Below are positions 30,970 through 42,949 of a DNA stretch of 64,000 bases, piece by piece; positions within the stretch are counted from its first letter, which is position 1, and every line of letters begins with the position of its first letter. Position numbers and translations under genes: made by a program. The DNA lies in NCBI GenBank assembly GCA_944548615.1, contig OX155976.1, positions 6,546,952-6,610,951 of the forward strand. Reading direction: 5' to 3'. The notes beneath the pieces were generated by a model that was not told the origin of the DNA, ran no database searches, and was given only the letters and a program-made list of their open reading frames with translations. The DNA is from Micropterix aruncella. Taxonomy: Eukaryota; Arthropoda; Insecta; Lepidoptera; Micropterigidae.

Positions 30970-33900
30970 TTTATAGGTCGTAAGTAAGGAAACATAAAAA
31001 GCGTCATCGTAATAAAAGCTGTATACCTAACGACCCATACAATTAAGATTGCCAACGTCGACGTGTACGTTTTTATTGTAATTTTATGTTGTAGCACTTT
31101 ACAGGTTACTGTTTCGAAAAAGCGTCCATATCGACAATAAAACAAGAATTATAATGGTCTTGACACTAGCATTTTAGGGTACCGTACCAACGCGTGTAGT
31201 AGAACGGAACCATTTATTAGATAGTGTTAGTTAGAGAGCCAGCGACAAAAAAAGTACAAGAGTTTTGTAAAAGCTGATACTTTCAAATCAGACAGTATTT
31301 TGACCATAGAATGCCGGGGTAGAGTTAACAATATAACCCATGCCGTCAGCATTACTCCATATGCTGGTGTTCCTCAATAACGCAATACTATATTGGAAGA
31401 GTGCCTGGTCGCTCTTTCTGATGGTGTGCGGAAACCAGGCTTCCAATCTTACGTCGATTTTACCTCAGCGGACAAAAGAGTAGAAAAACACATACATTAG
31501 TATTTAACAATTTATCATTTATTTAATTAATTACACAGAGACGCTTATCAATGATCAAACAAAGGGAGTATATTTCGTATGCCCAGATACAGGCTGTTCG
31601 GTCTAGTTGGGCATTCGTCTAGAATGATCGTATGGACTGTGTTCATTTCCTATTGCTTATATAAACAGTTACAAATTACATATATCTGTACGATCACACT
31701 AATAATATTAATAAATAAATAAATGAATAAATGAGTGACGAGAGTATGATTGAGAGTGATTTTATATATGAAAAATTGCGGTTTATAAACCCAACATTTT
31801 GACTTTGAAAAGTTCAGAATTACGTCAGGCTGTACATTCGTATATTGAAAGAAACGTTTCAAGAAATGCTGAGCGCGAAAGACGCATTTATGAATTCAGG
31901 TTAATTATGTTATTAATGAGGTCAGACAGAATTAATGTGAAAAATGTTACACGTGTGATTGATTATTGATTGATTGATCGCAAAATTATATATGTTGCTA
32001 AACGTTACAAGTACATGTCACAAAAATTAAGTCCCTGCAAATACGCCGGTACGTATTTGTCGGTAACTATTACGCATCGGTATAATGTGCCGCGCAATAT
32101 AATGGACTTCTTTTTTGTGACATGTATGGGACTTCATGGGAAGTTCATGGGAAGGTTATGGGAAGTTAAAATCATGGAACTAAATGCGGAGATATCCCCA
32201 GGCGATTTTCGCCTGTGCAGCATCAGTTAGATTAAGAGGAGGTCACAGTTGCTACGAAAAATGTACGTTTTAGAGATAATTTAGGTCCACATTTGTTCGC
32301 AGCATGACTGATGCTGGCCATCGCCGTCGGCAAAAGCTAAAAATTTATTAGTGCGTTCAGAAACAGGCGAAGTTTACATTGGTATACAGCTGCTAACGCT
32401 AGTTAATATTTAGTTTTTATAGGAGTACCTACTATCCTAAACATCAAAGCAAAAAATCTAAATAAAAGACACCTCTATATACACTTCTATATATCATTAC
32501 AAATTGTCATTTTCTTTGATAAATTGTCATCAAGGCACTTTTGCACATGTAAATATGTATTATCATAATATATTTTTATTTTTAATGATCATATTATATG
32601 CAAGTACTCAATTATAATAATATTTTATATATTTTTAATACAAATTCATATAAAGTATATGCGCTTATCGTATCTAGGTATATATCTAGGTCTAGTAGGT
32701 ATGTAAGAATATTTTATGAATATTTCAACTCAAATACCTTCTGTTTTATTTGGTCTCAAGATTTTAAATTTTAGAATATAGTAACTACCTTCATCCTCGT
32801 AATTATTAATCCATCCTCGTATTAATTCAAATTGCAATTGCAATATGAAGTTTAAAAAATAAATAAATAATAAAAAACTAATAACGAAGATATCACGCCC
32901 TTTCGGCAGGTAATATACATCTTCTGTGGCTAAGACCTCGATACAGTTTATTCCTAGTGAGGTGGTAAACCATAAACTATCATATCTGAATCTCTTTCCG
33001 AGTTAGGAAATAAATTGGAAAAATGATTAAGCAATTATGAATTATTAGGCTAAGATAATGTTTTTTTTTGTAATTAAATGTATTTTTATTGCCTTAAATA
33101 AATAAATAAATAAAATAGATATAGTAAACCACTCTACATTCTTTTACATTAAGCCTACCTTAGTACAGGCACAGTATAACTGTGTTACGGGCGAGGCCTA
33201 GTTAGAACGGATTTGCTACAATGTAACTACAATATGTTTAATTTGAATTAATAATTCGTTTGTTTTTTTTATTATGTTATTTTAATATAGTATACAGCAA
33301 CGGCGTGTTTAGAACGCCATCTATTGACCTACTAAACATAAGAGAAGATTAATCAATCTTTGGAACTATGGGTGCCATCTATAGATTGCGTTTCGTAGTA
33401 AACTCCTAGCTGCCAAAATGTAGTATGGCATTATTTTGCGATAAAAACACATAAGTCAGTGACCATCTTTACAGTGCAGGATTAGGCGGTCGTTTGCATT
33501 AGTAACTAGCTTTAGTGTACGCTCGAAAAGAGAACCCTAACGAGCCGCTTGGCTAACGCGCGAAATTGATATTTATGTCGGGGACGCGAGGGAGGATAGT
33601 CGCCTGTCGCCCCATCGCTCACAATCTAAGTACCGACAGTTGCGAAAAAAGAGCGAGTGTATGTGCGAAAAGGGGAAAGAGATCGTAGCGCCGTTGACGA
33701 ATATCGCGGTCATTATTTTAACTTAGCGATAATCGCCTTTAGGTATGGGACCGTAAGGGTTTATTTAAACGTGTCGTTTATCACGTTTAAGGGTAGAGTT
33801 AGTACCGGATCGTGGATCATTATTAAACGGGAAAATAAACTGGAAATCAAAATTCGCATAGAAATGGTTAAAGTATACATGGGAAAGTATGTAACAGTAC

Positions 33901-34270
33901 ATAATACTCGGAAGCGATGAATCCGGGTCACCAACATAAACCTTACTATCTCGGAAACTAAAAATTCTAGCTTATTCAATTAGTAAAAAGTATTTTATAG
34001 ACTACTAGTAGAAAGTATGGTGTGTTTTAAATTTAAGGTAAGTTTGGTAAGAGTTTGGTCTCATCATGTCTTGTTTAAAAGAGAATCGCTTACCAATCGA
34101 CGAGCTTATAGTTACAATGATGAAGATCTTTAGATATTTACCTGAAACAAAAGAGAAAACAAACATTAGAATTAGTACAATGATACCTGGCTGATTCAGA
34201 ACGCCTAAAGGTGATAAATGACCCAAGACACCCACTGCACGGACAAGAACCACTCCACAATCGCCTCAAA
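30970..34270. other. gene-free, AT-rich stretch
   Basis: No protein-coding or RNA gene is supported. At 31250-31335 a repeat (GAGTTTTGTAAAAGCTGATA, AGACAGTATTTTGACCATAG, AATGCCGGGGTAGAG) is present inverted at about 48900-48985. At 33130-33215 there is a diverged piece resembling the LINE 3' end of 52760-52830. At 33370-33425 lies a copy of the small repeat also at 6861-6920. A 33500-33920 patch is less AT-rich but its open frame has no domain. The rest is unassigned. Confidence 0.4.
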
Positions 34271-34274
34271 TCGC

Positions 34275-34650
34275 GAAAGTCGTTCATGAACCGAACACAT
34301 TCGCTCCATGGCAGTCAATCATCGAACCGCATAACTCAATGGAGAGCTTTAATTTGGCGAGGATGTTGAGAAATATATAACACCGAGATCCATCTCCCAT
34401 ACACCACCTAGCGCAGTCTCAACGGACTGAAGGTGGGTGTGACAAAATGCCAAGCTAATCTCGATCGCTGGGGCTACACAGAGAACCCAATATGCACCTA
34501 TGGAACGTTACAGGATGAATACCACCTCCGATCCCGCCCGCAAATGTCAATCTCCATCATACACCAGGACCTACAAGAGGCAAACGATAAGGCCATCCAG
34601 GCCGGATATTTTTGGAGAGACGTGTCCTAACCTGGCCCGGACACGTTAAC
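34275..34650 (+). pseudogene. LINE polyprotein C-terminal fragment with zinc-knuckle remnant
   Basis: Plus strand encodes the last part of a non-LTR retrotransposon protein: LNGLKVGVTKCQANLDRWGY, then a knuckle remnant ENPICTYGTLQDEYHL (one expected Cys is Tyr), then HQDLQEANDKAIQAGYFWRD and a stop near 34630. The same end is on the minus strand at 19960-20355. The upstream part (34275-34430) is related but stop-interrupted. RT and endonuclease are missing. Confidence 0.65.
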
Positions 34651-35374
34651 GAACGAACGACTACAATGATAACGGGAATGCAGTAACTGCACAAACCCCC
34701 CAGGACGCCCGGCGTTTCCCTCTTCGAGGTAGCATCTGGTTAGGAGTAGAGCCATGAGTTGGATCGGCCAAGCTGCATAGCCCCACTCCCTATTTGTACC
34801 GTTAGGTACGTAACCCTAAAATGTGTTAGTGTGGAATGTCCGCCGTCCGTTGCCGTGAGCCGTTGCCCGCAGTCCGACGCTGCGCGCGTCCGAAGATGGC
34901 TATCGCGCGATAGGGATCGAAAGGTCGTAGTTTTATACAGGCCGGACGCGTCCGAGATAGCGCGTTTTCCGCGCCTCGGATGGCTAATAAAACGTAACGG
35001 GATAGGACCAGCAGCGGAAACAGGGGTTTGCAAACCGTGGACCGCGGAAAAAATACTATTTGCAAAAATAACGGGTTGAAAACGAACAGCACTAAAACAA
35101 AAATATAACTATGTCTTGGCAGATGACAGAAGGAAGGATTAATATAGATAGAACACTGAGCATTAATGTCTAAAGAGTTTGTATGTGTGCAATGGTTAAT
35201 AAATTAAAATTTATAAAAAAAAACATTTTTTTTAAATTTATATTTTCATGGTTTTTATCAAGGTTTTTAGGAATGCGAGTCTTTCTTATGCTGTTTATAA
35301 TTAGTTTGATACTTTTACATGTACTCATTTAAACGTACTTTTTTTCTTTTCTTTATATTACTCATTTTTTAGTT
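34651..35374. other. unassigned sequence, GC-richer patch
   Basis: At 34740-35090 overlapping open frames of 88-106 codons run on both strands in a CpG-containing patch (GCGCGCGTCCG near 34884). No domain is recognised in any of them. It could be a degraded repeat or an untranslated first exon; neither is shown by the sequence. Confidence 0.3.
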
Positions 35375-36120
35375 ATGATTATTTATATACTATCTATTTG
35401 TACATCTTTCTGGCTAAAGCCAATACAGAATCTTCTGTGGTCTGGGACTATGCAAGAGCTAAGAAAATTGGTAAAAGCCAACAAAATCACCTTAATATGG
35501 ACACTGTGCCATCAAGGCATACCCGGCAACAAAAAGGCCGACAGACTGGCAACACTGGGCACAATGGAACGCCCGGTGGAGCCAGTTGTTGATGTCCCCA
35601 TAGCTATAGGGACATCAACAACAACTTCATCAGGAAGTGCTTAGAGCAGGAACATCGGGAATCGTGGAGACAAAGCCAAGGATGTCGTCAGGCAAAGGCC
35701 ATGGTGGATCAACCACTCCCTAAAAAGGCCCTACTTGACACGCGCAAGGAGGAGATTAGCACCACTATCGGTCTCCTCACCGGACACACGAGCCGTAGCG
35801 CACATCTATTCAACCTTGGCTTGATCGAGAGCAAGGACTGCAGAATATGCGGCGAAGAACCTGAAGACAGCAGACACATCGCTGGTCGCTGCCCAGGCCT
35901 CGCCGCAAAAAGACACGGTCTACTGGGACGAGCCTTTCTCGAACCCAGCGATCTGCCCAACTTGAAGGTCAGTGATCTGTATGGAATGGTGAGCAGTACC
36001 GGGCTACTAGCAGAGCACTGACCCAACCACAAAGTGGGCAATTACAAAAGATCTTATAGATCCAGGTGACATCGAGGGATGGAAACAAGCCCCCACTCCG
36101 CTTACTACTACTACTACTGT
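35375..36120 (+). pseudogene. LINE fragment: RNase H domain and C-terminal zinc knuckle
   Basis: The first frame (35375-35644) gives the RNase H end: LRKLVKANKITLIWTLCHQG followed by IPGNKKADRLATLGT, close to the usual HSGI-GNEKAD-LA pattern, with His-to-Gln beside the catalytic region. After a frame change near 35640 a second frame (35701-36021) gives TIGLLTGHTSRSAHLFNLGL, CRICGEEPEDSRHIAGRCPG (a C-x2-C-x8-H-x4-C knuckle) and a stop. A LINE-encoded RNase H is typical of the I/R1/LOA groups. The copy ends in an ACT microsatellite at about 36102-36118, a common tail type. RT and endonuclease are missing. Confidence 0.78.
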
Positions 36121-36400
36121 ACATCATTTGTTTTTATTATGATTATGGTTAACAATTTTATATTTTCAATTTTACTTTGATTGTCCAGCCTAAAAGGATT
36201 AATAAAAACTATTAGTGTATACGCTCTTTTATCTGTATTATAGTATTTTCTTTACTTAGTTTTTATATAGGTCTATACATATATTTATAACAATTTAAAA
36301 CGCGTAGTTAGGTAACATTAAAACAAGATCACCGGCAACATATTTTGGTATATCATGTTCAGTTTTTTGCTACTGATTTTTTTCTATGATATTTTAAATG
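36121..36400. other. unassigned AT-rich sequence
   Basis: No gene or repeat recognised. Confidence 0.25.
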
Positions 36401-36404
36401 TGCA

Positions 36405-37030
36405 ACTAGAGCTGGCGACTACAACGGGCGAATCCGTCACCTCAGGAAGTTATTACGATATTTGATCATCTGTCTCCTGTGGGTTGAGCGTAGAAGACTT
36501 GGGACGGAAACAGTCCACTGTCTAGTTACGCCACTCGCCTGTGAGAGACCTACGCCTTACCGCAAGATAACCAGGTTTAACAACCAGCGGGCCGAAACTC
36601 GCGCCCTTACTTCCAGTTGCAAATAGATTACTCCGGTCACCCGATTGGTTACAGGTTCGACGTCGCTTACGCGGTCATCTCCCGCACGTAGCGGTGATTC
36701 GGTGTCTACCGAATCTGTCGCGGACCACGACATCCTTTGCCCGGCTATTTAATTATATCGGGTAGCCGATCGTTCGTTTCAAGAGAAGTTGCTGTAAGGT
36801 TAACAACTATCCCCCGCTCTATAGGAATCCCCCGGCTATCGGTCGGAATGCACAATCTGCACGGCAGCTTACGCTGCACAAACCGCCCAGGAGCGCCTGA
36901 AGGGCAATTCTTAGTTGGAACTGGCAAGCAGGCCAGAGTCCTACCCGGGCTCGCACTTCTAGCGCGGGGGGGAGAGGGATGTCTGATTGCCGGGAAAGTT
37001 TTGGGGTGACACAACCGTTTTTTTATAGTG
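36405..37030 (+). repeat. divergent family B copy ending in a family D closing module
   Basis: Starts CAACTAGAGCTGGCGACTAC and follows the full family B order (TCACCTCAGGAAGTTATTAC, GTTACAGGTTCGACGTCGCT, TATCGGGTAGCCGATCG, CCGCCCAGGAGCGCCTGA). From about 36977 it runs into CTGATTGCCGGGAAAGTTTT and GGGTGACACAACCG, the closing module of family D. The D closing module thus abuts a B copy, so one inserted into or recombined with the other. Confidence 0.6.
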
Positions 37031-38750
37031 TATAAGTAGTGAACATAATAAATGACTACAGTAACAATGATAAACATAATAATGAAAATAGGACAGAACT
37101 TAATAACATATATCAATTCAATATCTAAGGGAGGAATGGGATATAAGACAAGGTAGAAGACGGGTAGGGGGGAGGGGGGGTTATTTTATAGGTACATTAA
37201 GTAAATGTCCATAATCGATATTCGATATTTCGTATTTTCGATATTCGCCATTGGCATCCGTTGAATTAGCCAAAGGGTCTAATTATGTATGATTAGTAGA
37301 AATCACGTCAGAAGTGATGGACAGTGATTTAGGTACATTTCGGCGACCGCGTTCCGGCTTTGAACACCCCTGTCGGGCCCTACGCCGCGGTAGTATCAAT
37401 TTTCGATCATTCTCCAACCATCTAGATACGCCGAGCTATCAATAACCTATAAATGCCGTTTCGCACTGACCTCGGCCAGGCGGAGGGCTGTAATTGAGAA
37501 ATTTCACATTCCGAAATATGGAACGATATAAAGAAACAAGTAGATGAGCCACGTAGTCAGACGAGAATATATATATTATTTATTTATTTCATATTACATA
37601 TCTAATATTTCAACTAATATAAAGGCTGATTTACATTGAGTCAGTTCCTGACTTCAAATTCAAAACAAGTCAGCGCTGACCCCGTACTGCCATCGTGTAA
37701 ATTGATCTGTTTACCAAAATGTGTCATGGCATCTGTGCACCAACATTCAGATCTATAAGTCCAATATGATGATCCGATATAATGATGATGATGGTAATCA
37801 AAGAAGTTGAATTCAACAGCCGTTGAAAAGCTTCGTAAGGCCGAATGAGCAAATTTGCGACGGCTTGATTCTGTAAAGACTTAAATCACGTCGAGTGACA
37901 ATCTGCAATACCAAAGCCCAGGATAAAACGAATGGAAGAAGATTCGCGCTATTGATGATGATGATGATGATAATAATGGTTTTTAAGGTTCCGTTAGCAC
38001 ACTTTGGTACCGAACCCTAAAAACTGACTACTGTCAGGGATCTCCAATGTGAGCCCTGTTGGCAGTCGCAGCGGCGATATCAACCGTCTTTTCCAGCCCA
38101 ACAGAGCTGCCCCCCCCCCCCCATTCCCACCCGGTTTCCGGCGGATGTTCGCGCCGACGAAAGTTTTCTACGTGTTTTTCTTGGACGGAGTCCGCTGCCA
38201 ATTTTCCACGGGGGTAAGGGGAACGTCTCCTATCGCCTCTTCCCCCTCCCCATCTTTTTCACTCTTTCCCGCGATTTTTTAGTGCGCGAAGGAGTGTTTA
38301 GTGATCAAGAGTTACTCGCGAGTGTTACAAAGTGGCTGAGAGTGGTCGTTCGATATTTTTTTGGAAACCTATGTAGCGGCACATAAGATTATGATAACGA
38401 ATGCAATTATGCAGTTCGTTTAATAAACACATACATCATCGTAATAAACACATACATACGCCCTTCGCTGCTTTCCCCGCAGACGGTGGACACTCTGGCC
38501 AGCGCGAACAGTCGTTATATTTCCTCCAAGAAGGCAACGCGCATGCCTTGTCGAGCAATTGTATCGCGACGCGAATGCGCCCTCGCACGCACACTGTTCG
38601 TACTCAAACAAAGGATTTCACCAATAAAACATATAGATCGGTATTTTGGACTTTCACTCTCTTCAACGCAACATATGGAGTCAGCAGAAAGTTAGACAAC
38701 GAATGGCGAATTATAGGGTATTTCTTTGTCTCTCATCAATCCGGGTCACC
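37031..38750. other. gene-free; G-rich, GAT and poly-C tracts
   Basis: Contains a G-rich run at 37161-37180 (GGGTAGGGGGGAGGGGGGG), a GAT microsatellite at about 37953-37974, and a 13-base C run at 38110-38122. The CGATATTCGATATTTCG motif near 37217 is a short direct repeat. Open frames at 38049-38282 and 38401-38695 have no recognisable domain. A 5'-untranslated-like patch (38280-38345) is conceivable but unsupported. Confidence 0.35.
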
Positions 38751-38751
38751 A

Positions 38752-39212
38752 AATAGAGTTATCAACTACAACGGGCGAACCCGTCGTAGTTGGTCACAGG
38801 AAGTTTTAACGATTGGTCGTTCTATCTCCCGTGAAGTGAGCGCAGAAGACTTGGACAAAACAGTCCACCGTGAAGCTCCGCCACATGCCCGTAAGATACC
38901 AACGCCTTATCCGCGAGATAACCAGGTATGTTACCCAGCGGGATTACACTTACGCCCTTACTTCCAATTGCGACCAGATCACTCCGGTCTCTCAACTGGT
39001 TACGAGTTCGAGGTCGCTTACGCGGTACGAAGCGGTGAAACGGTGTAAACCGAATCTATCGCGGACACCAAGGCATCCTTTGCCCGGATGTTCACCCAGG
39101 ATCGGGTAGCCGATGTTCAATTCAAGAGCAGTCGCCGTAAGGTCCGCAGCCACCCCCGCTCTATAGGAAACAGTATTGCTTCCAGACTCCCCCGACTGTT
39201 AGTCAGAGTTCA
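38752..39212 (+). repeat. family B copy
   Basis: Starts AGAGTTATCAACTACAACGG, with a GTCGTAGTTGG duplication within the first 60 bp, then the family core through GATCGGGTAGCCGATG and CCCCCGCTCTATAGGAAACA to TTAGTCAGAGT. About 12 bp are missing in the GCGGTCCTCTCCCTTACG region (here GCGGTACG). A 215-codon frame crossing this copy from 38401 is composite and not a gene. Confidence 0.7.
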
Positions 39213-39645
39213 CATCAACATGTTGGTTGACTGGAAGATATTGTTATGTAGTAATAAGTCCGACATTGTACCTTGCTTTTATTGTGCAGTAAAGAGATCT
39301 TCTTTCACTTCTGACTAATACAACTATTTTGCAAATCGACAGCAGTAACTCTCCGCATTGCTCTCGCACGTGTGCATGTTCCCCGTGGCTAGTTTGCAGG
39401 TTGCGTCGTTAGTACGTGTTCGCTTGGGGAGGATTTGGCGAATTTCTCTTCGGCGACTTGTCGAACTGAACCGGCGAACGAGAGGCCCTCCTCCCAATCA
39501 CCGTATGGACGTCGCCACCTCTCCGAACTCCCTGGCCAAACACCGGAACGACACACACCATAGGATATTCATAAAATAACATTCGGAAGATTATCCTATA
39601 GAATACCGTTTTTTTCTGATTTTATTTAAATTTTCCTTTATTTCA
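39213..39645. other. unassigned sequence
   Basis: No gene supported; a 73-codon frame at 39358-39579 has no recognisable domain. Confidence 0.25.
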
Positions 39646-39649
39646 TTAA

Positions 39650-40290
39650 AAAAAACATAATGTTTGTTATCTCAGAACTCTGCTATTTATGAACCTATTT
39701 GGAAAATGTTTTTTTTAATCGAAACAATATAATTGGTTCCATTTTTATGAAAATCCTGTTTTGATGATGGGATCCATGAGAAATGAAGGGGAACTCCAAA
39801 TATTATCATGTGAAATTGAAAATTTACATGTTGGTCAATTCAGATGACAAATCATTGATTTTTTTATGAAAATCCTGTTTTGATGATGGGATCCATGAGA
39901 AATGAAGGGGAACTCCAAATATTATAATGTGAAATTGAAAATTTACATGTTGGTCAATTCAGATGACAAATCATTGATTTCTATGGTAAGCATGACCTGA
40001 TTCTACGCTGGGTTGGCTCCCGACGAGGGATCTTCTCAACGGACAACAGCACAGACCCCAAATTTTGAATACTCATTCAATTATGATAGCCCGTTCTAAG
40101 TTTTATCATGACATGGCTGCTGCACCCAGGGTTGGCTCCCGACGAGGAAACTCCTCAACGGTCAACAGCACAGACACACAATTTTGTATACGCATTTAAT
40201 TGTGATACCCCGATCACCATGACATGGCTGCTGCACTTATGAAAGATCTTGGAGTCGGTTTTTCTTTTTGTTAATTTTTTTTCTAATATT
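39650..40290 (+). repeat. family A copy with 119-bp duplicated leader and two 118-bp units
   Basis: The leading part (TGTTTGTTATCTCAGAACTC, TTTATGAACC) matches the minus-strand copy at 62040-62085. A 119-bp block with TGATGATGGGATCCATGAGA is nearly perfectly duplicated (starts near 39762 and 39881 for this motif). Then ATGGTAAGCATGACCTGATT leads into 118-bp units at about 40008 and 40125. It closes with GGAGTCGGTTTTTCTTTTTG. Confidence 0.75.
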
Positions 40291-40319
40291 CTACATATTA
40301 TGAATGTTTTGCTTGGCAA

Positions 40320-40372
40320 CATTTGGAGATGTCGACTAAAACGGGCAAACCCTTGACCCCAGGAAGCTTTAT
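40320..40372 (+). repeat. family B terminal fragment
   Basis: About 50 bp with GAGATGTCGACTAAAACGGG and CCCAGGAAGCTTTA, only the end of the family, followed directly by an AT-rich TTTATTTATTTATTAG stretch. Confidence 0.5.
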
Positions 40373-40591
40373 TTATTTATTAGTACTAATTAGGTAAGGT
40401 AGGTAACAGCATGAACTTACATAATTCTTAAACAACATGTTCTTATGCTGATTATAACTTGACAGTTCGAAATGATTTGAAAAATATTTTGCAAACTAAA
40501 TTATGACACAAAATACATCTGTAAACATTCATTATATAAGAGAAAAAATGTCGGGAAAACTCATCGTCCGATTCCACACGGCACGGACTCG

Positions 40592-40612
40592 CCCCCCCCC
40601 CCCCCCCCCCCC
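40592..40612. repeat. poly-C tract, 21 bases
   Basis: An uninterrupted run of 21 C between CTCG and AACCAAAA. Runs like this are prone to length errors in assembly. A TA microsatellite follows at 40720-40740. Confidence 0.9.
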
Positions 40613-40934
40613 AACCAAAAAAAATCAAATAAGCGCGGAAGTTGTAGAGTTTATACAAACATATACATTATATTTATACAACATTATTTATGCAAAATAA
40701 GTCAATTATATTTACATACATATATATATATATATATATACAAATATAAATTATATTATATTTACACATACATATTACAAATCGATAATTACTTGCAGTT
40801 GTCGCTGCTGCTTCAAGGGCGGATCGCACTGCCGATTTGAAACTAATTTTGTTTCTACTATAAATGGCAAGCTCTGAGAATTTGTTGTTATATGTATTTT
40901 ACAGACGATTAAGCATTGCATTGCGTGTATAGTT

Positions 40935-41165
40935 AGATGATCGTTCTGTCTCCCGTGGGGTGGGCGTAGAGGACTTTGGGCTGATACAAATCTTCCGTCC
41001 AGCAGAGCCACGAACCCGCCAGAGTCCAACGCCTTACGGCGAGGCACTAGGAAGGTAACCCAGTGGGCCACTTCGCCGCCTGGTTACCAGTTTTGGCAGG
41101 ATATCTCCGTCTCGAATTAACCTTCAGGATACCTCCGTCCTCCTGACTAGTTACTGTCTCTGTAG
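40935..41165 (+). repeat. divergent family B copy (subfamily with AACTGG/CCGTC motifs)
   Basis: GATGATCGTTCTGTCTCCCG, GTCCAACGCCTTACGGCGAG and CTGGTTACCAGTTTTGG place it in the same subfamily as 43040-43230 and the minus-strand copy at 50580-50870. It lacks both outer ends. Confidence 0.55.
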
Positions 41166-41307
41166 AGTCTCTCTCCAAGAAGTTCTTGTAAGCCGCTGTT
41201 CGTAGAATGAGGAATCATGACTCTATTTTCTTCCTACATCAACCAAAATATTATGTACGCTCGTAGACACCTAGCAGAAGTTCCAGTGAATAGTGATTTT
41301 CATCATC

Positions 41308-41545
41308 ACGATACGAGGAATAAATTAAATCTCCACATAAACCGACAGCGACTTAGCAAAGTGCGATACAGTTTTATTCACTAAAATTTGTCCTTCTATA
41401 ATAAGATTCCAGAGCAAATGAAAAGCCTTAGAGAGGACCAATTTAAAAAGATAATTATAAATAATTTGGTAAAAAACCCAACTTATGGTATAAGGGAGTT
41501 TGAAAATTCCGAGTTTATTTTCCATGTTCATAATTAGTAAAATTT
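41308..41545 (+). pseudogene. LINE reverse transcriptase C-terminal fragment
   Basis: Plus strand reads HDTRNKLNLHINRQRLSKVR, a stop, then FYNKIPEQMKSLREDQFKK and NNLVKNPTYGIREFENSEF before stops near 41537. This is the usual C-terminus of CR1/jockey-type LINE proteins (TRN--N-----R-RL-K-----F-YNK-P----L----FK). One in-frame stop is present (after SFIH). A short ATTGT microsatellite at about 41891-41912 may be the tail of this copy. Confidence 0.68.
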
Positions 41546-41929
41546 GTAAAATATCAAACATAACGGTATTATGATAGCTGACATTCTAATTCTCATATAA
41601 TTTAGTATACATCTATTTATCTTTAAAAATTCGAAGGTATATTGCTGAATTGACAATTAAATTATTTTACATTGATTATTCTACATAGAATTTGCATTTC
41701 TATTTTAATATATTATTCTCTCTTACTATTTAATCACATTGGTATACTTTGATTATTTGTAAGAAGATAATATTGAATATAATATTACAGCCATGACAAC
41801 TATCATGATAGTTATGTTTTTTATACTAACATTTTAAGCATTTCATTTTGTGACGCATCCAAGTGTAGGAATGCCTATCTACTGGAGTAGTTGATTGTAT
41901 TGTATTGTATTGCAGCGGTAATTCAATAT

Positions 41930-42260
41930 CAATTTATCGCGGACCTGGATTTCCTTTGCCCGTCATACCACTCGGGATCAAATGGCCGACAAGTCGTTTG
42001 AAGAGTGGCATGTCAACAGGTCAACATCCTGCTGCTTAGGAGACAGTATATTTCCAAAGCATCCACACTACGTCAGTAATTAGGCAGAGTGCACAACCGA
42101 TTGGCTGACGCCGCACGGTGCGCCTGTAGCGCCGGAGGGCCTTCCGCAGGGGAAACCGATCCACAAGCCGTGAGGCCTGGGACGCGAGTCTTTCGCGGGG
42201 TAATTCCTCACTCGAGGTGGCTATTGAATCGTGAGTTGAACCGACCCGTAAACACGGTGG
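41930..42260 (+). repeat. divergent family B copy, inner part
   Basis: ATCGCGGACCTGGATTTCCT, GCACAACCGATTGGCTGACG, CCGCACGGTGCGCCTGTAGC and TGAATCGTGAGTTGAACCGA follow the loop part of family B in order, with many substitutions. Outer arm missing. Confidence 0.55.
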
Positions 42261-42945
42261 ATCTTATGGCCCGCACAAGTAAAAATGTTCATTCGTAAGA
42301 GTGAAAATTATATCTGACTCCATTAATACACGGCAATTACACGCGCGGTAAAATTTGCTTTCTGGTGGGGTAAACGCATTATAAAATGTGATGTAGTCTC
42401 TACAATAAAAATGACAATTCGGCTGAAAGATCAGCGGTTTCAGCATAAGAAATATCCAACGATTTAACACGGCTCTCGTCGTGTTCGCTAATGTATTCTC
42501 CGTTCCGTTTATCCGCAAAGCCCCCCTTAATAAATGCAATTCGCGCCAGCTTGTCTCGTTGTTCGCGCGCTTAAGGGGGGGGCGGGCGCGGGCATGCAAT
42601 CCTCCTCGTTGCGTATTCAAAGGCGCCTTAAGTCGGGAATCGCCTTATCTGCCACTTATGAGACAAATTGAATCTTATTTGTCCGCTTACCTCCTCTCGC
42701 GGTGCGGAGGAGACACTCACAGACGGCGAAAAATTAAACTCGTTTCGCACTCGCTCTACCTTCCGGTAGATCTACCTCTACCTTCCCGGATTGTTAAAGT
42801 AATTTCTTTAGACTCTACTCATCCATAGAAATCGTAACCTTTTTGTGCTTGTGAGTAAGATGACTGGCACCACCGATTGTGTATCGCAGCTCGAATCTTG
42901 TAGCAATTCACAATAATATATGTACGTATATTACAATTTAGAAAC
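42261..42945. other. unassigned sequence
   Basis: No gene supported. Open frames of 115-118 codons on opposite strands overlap in a GC-richer patch (42480-42830) and have no recognisable domain. A GGGGGGGCGGGCGCGGGC run lies at about 42574-42591. Confidence 0.3.
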
Positions 42946-42949
42946 ATCA

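Noticed and set aside
37953..37980. GAT microsatellite as the tail of a further LINE
   Set aside because: The preceding codons (RIKRMEEDSRY and stops) hint at a LINE C-terminus, but the match is too short to support.
38280..38400. Possible untranslated first exon of a host gene
   Set aside because: The GTGTTTAGTGATCAAGAGTTA-like wording resembles insect 5' leaders, but no promoter, donor and coding exon can be linked.
38401..39048. 215-codon open frame
   Set aside because: It crosses from unrelated sequence into a family B repeat copy at 38752; the shared part is open in several frames and both strands in other B copies, so it is a composition effect.
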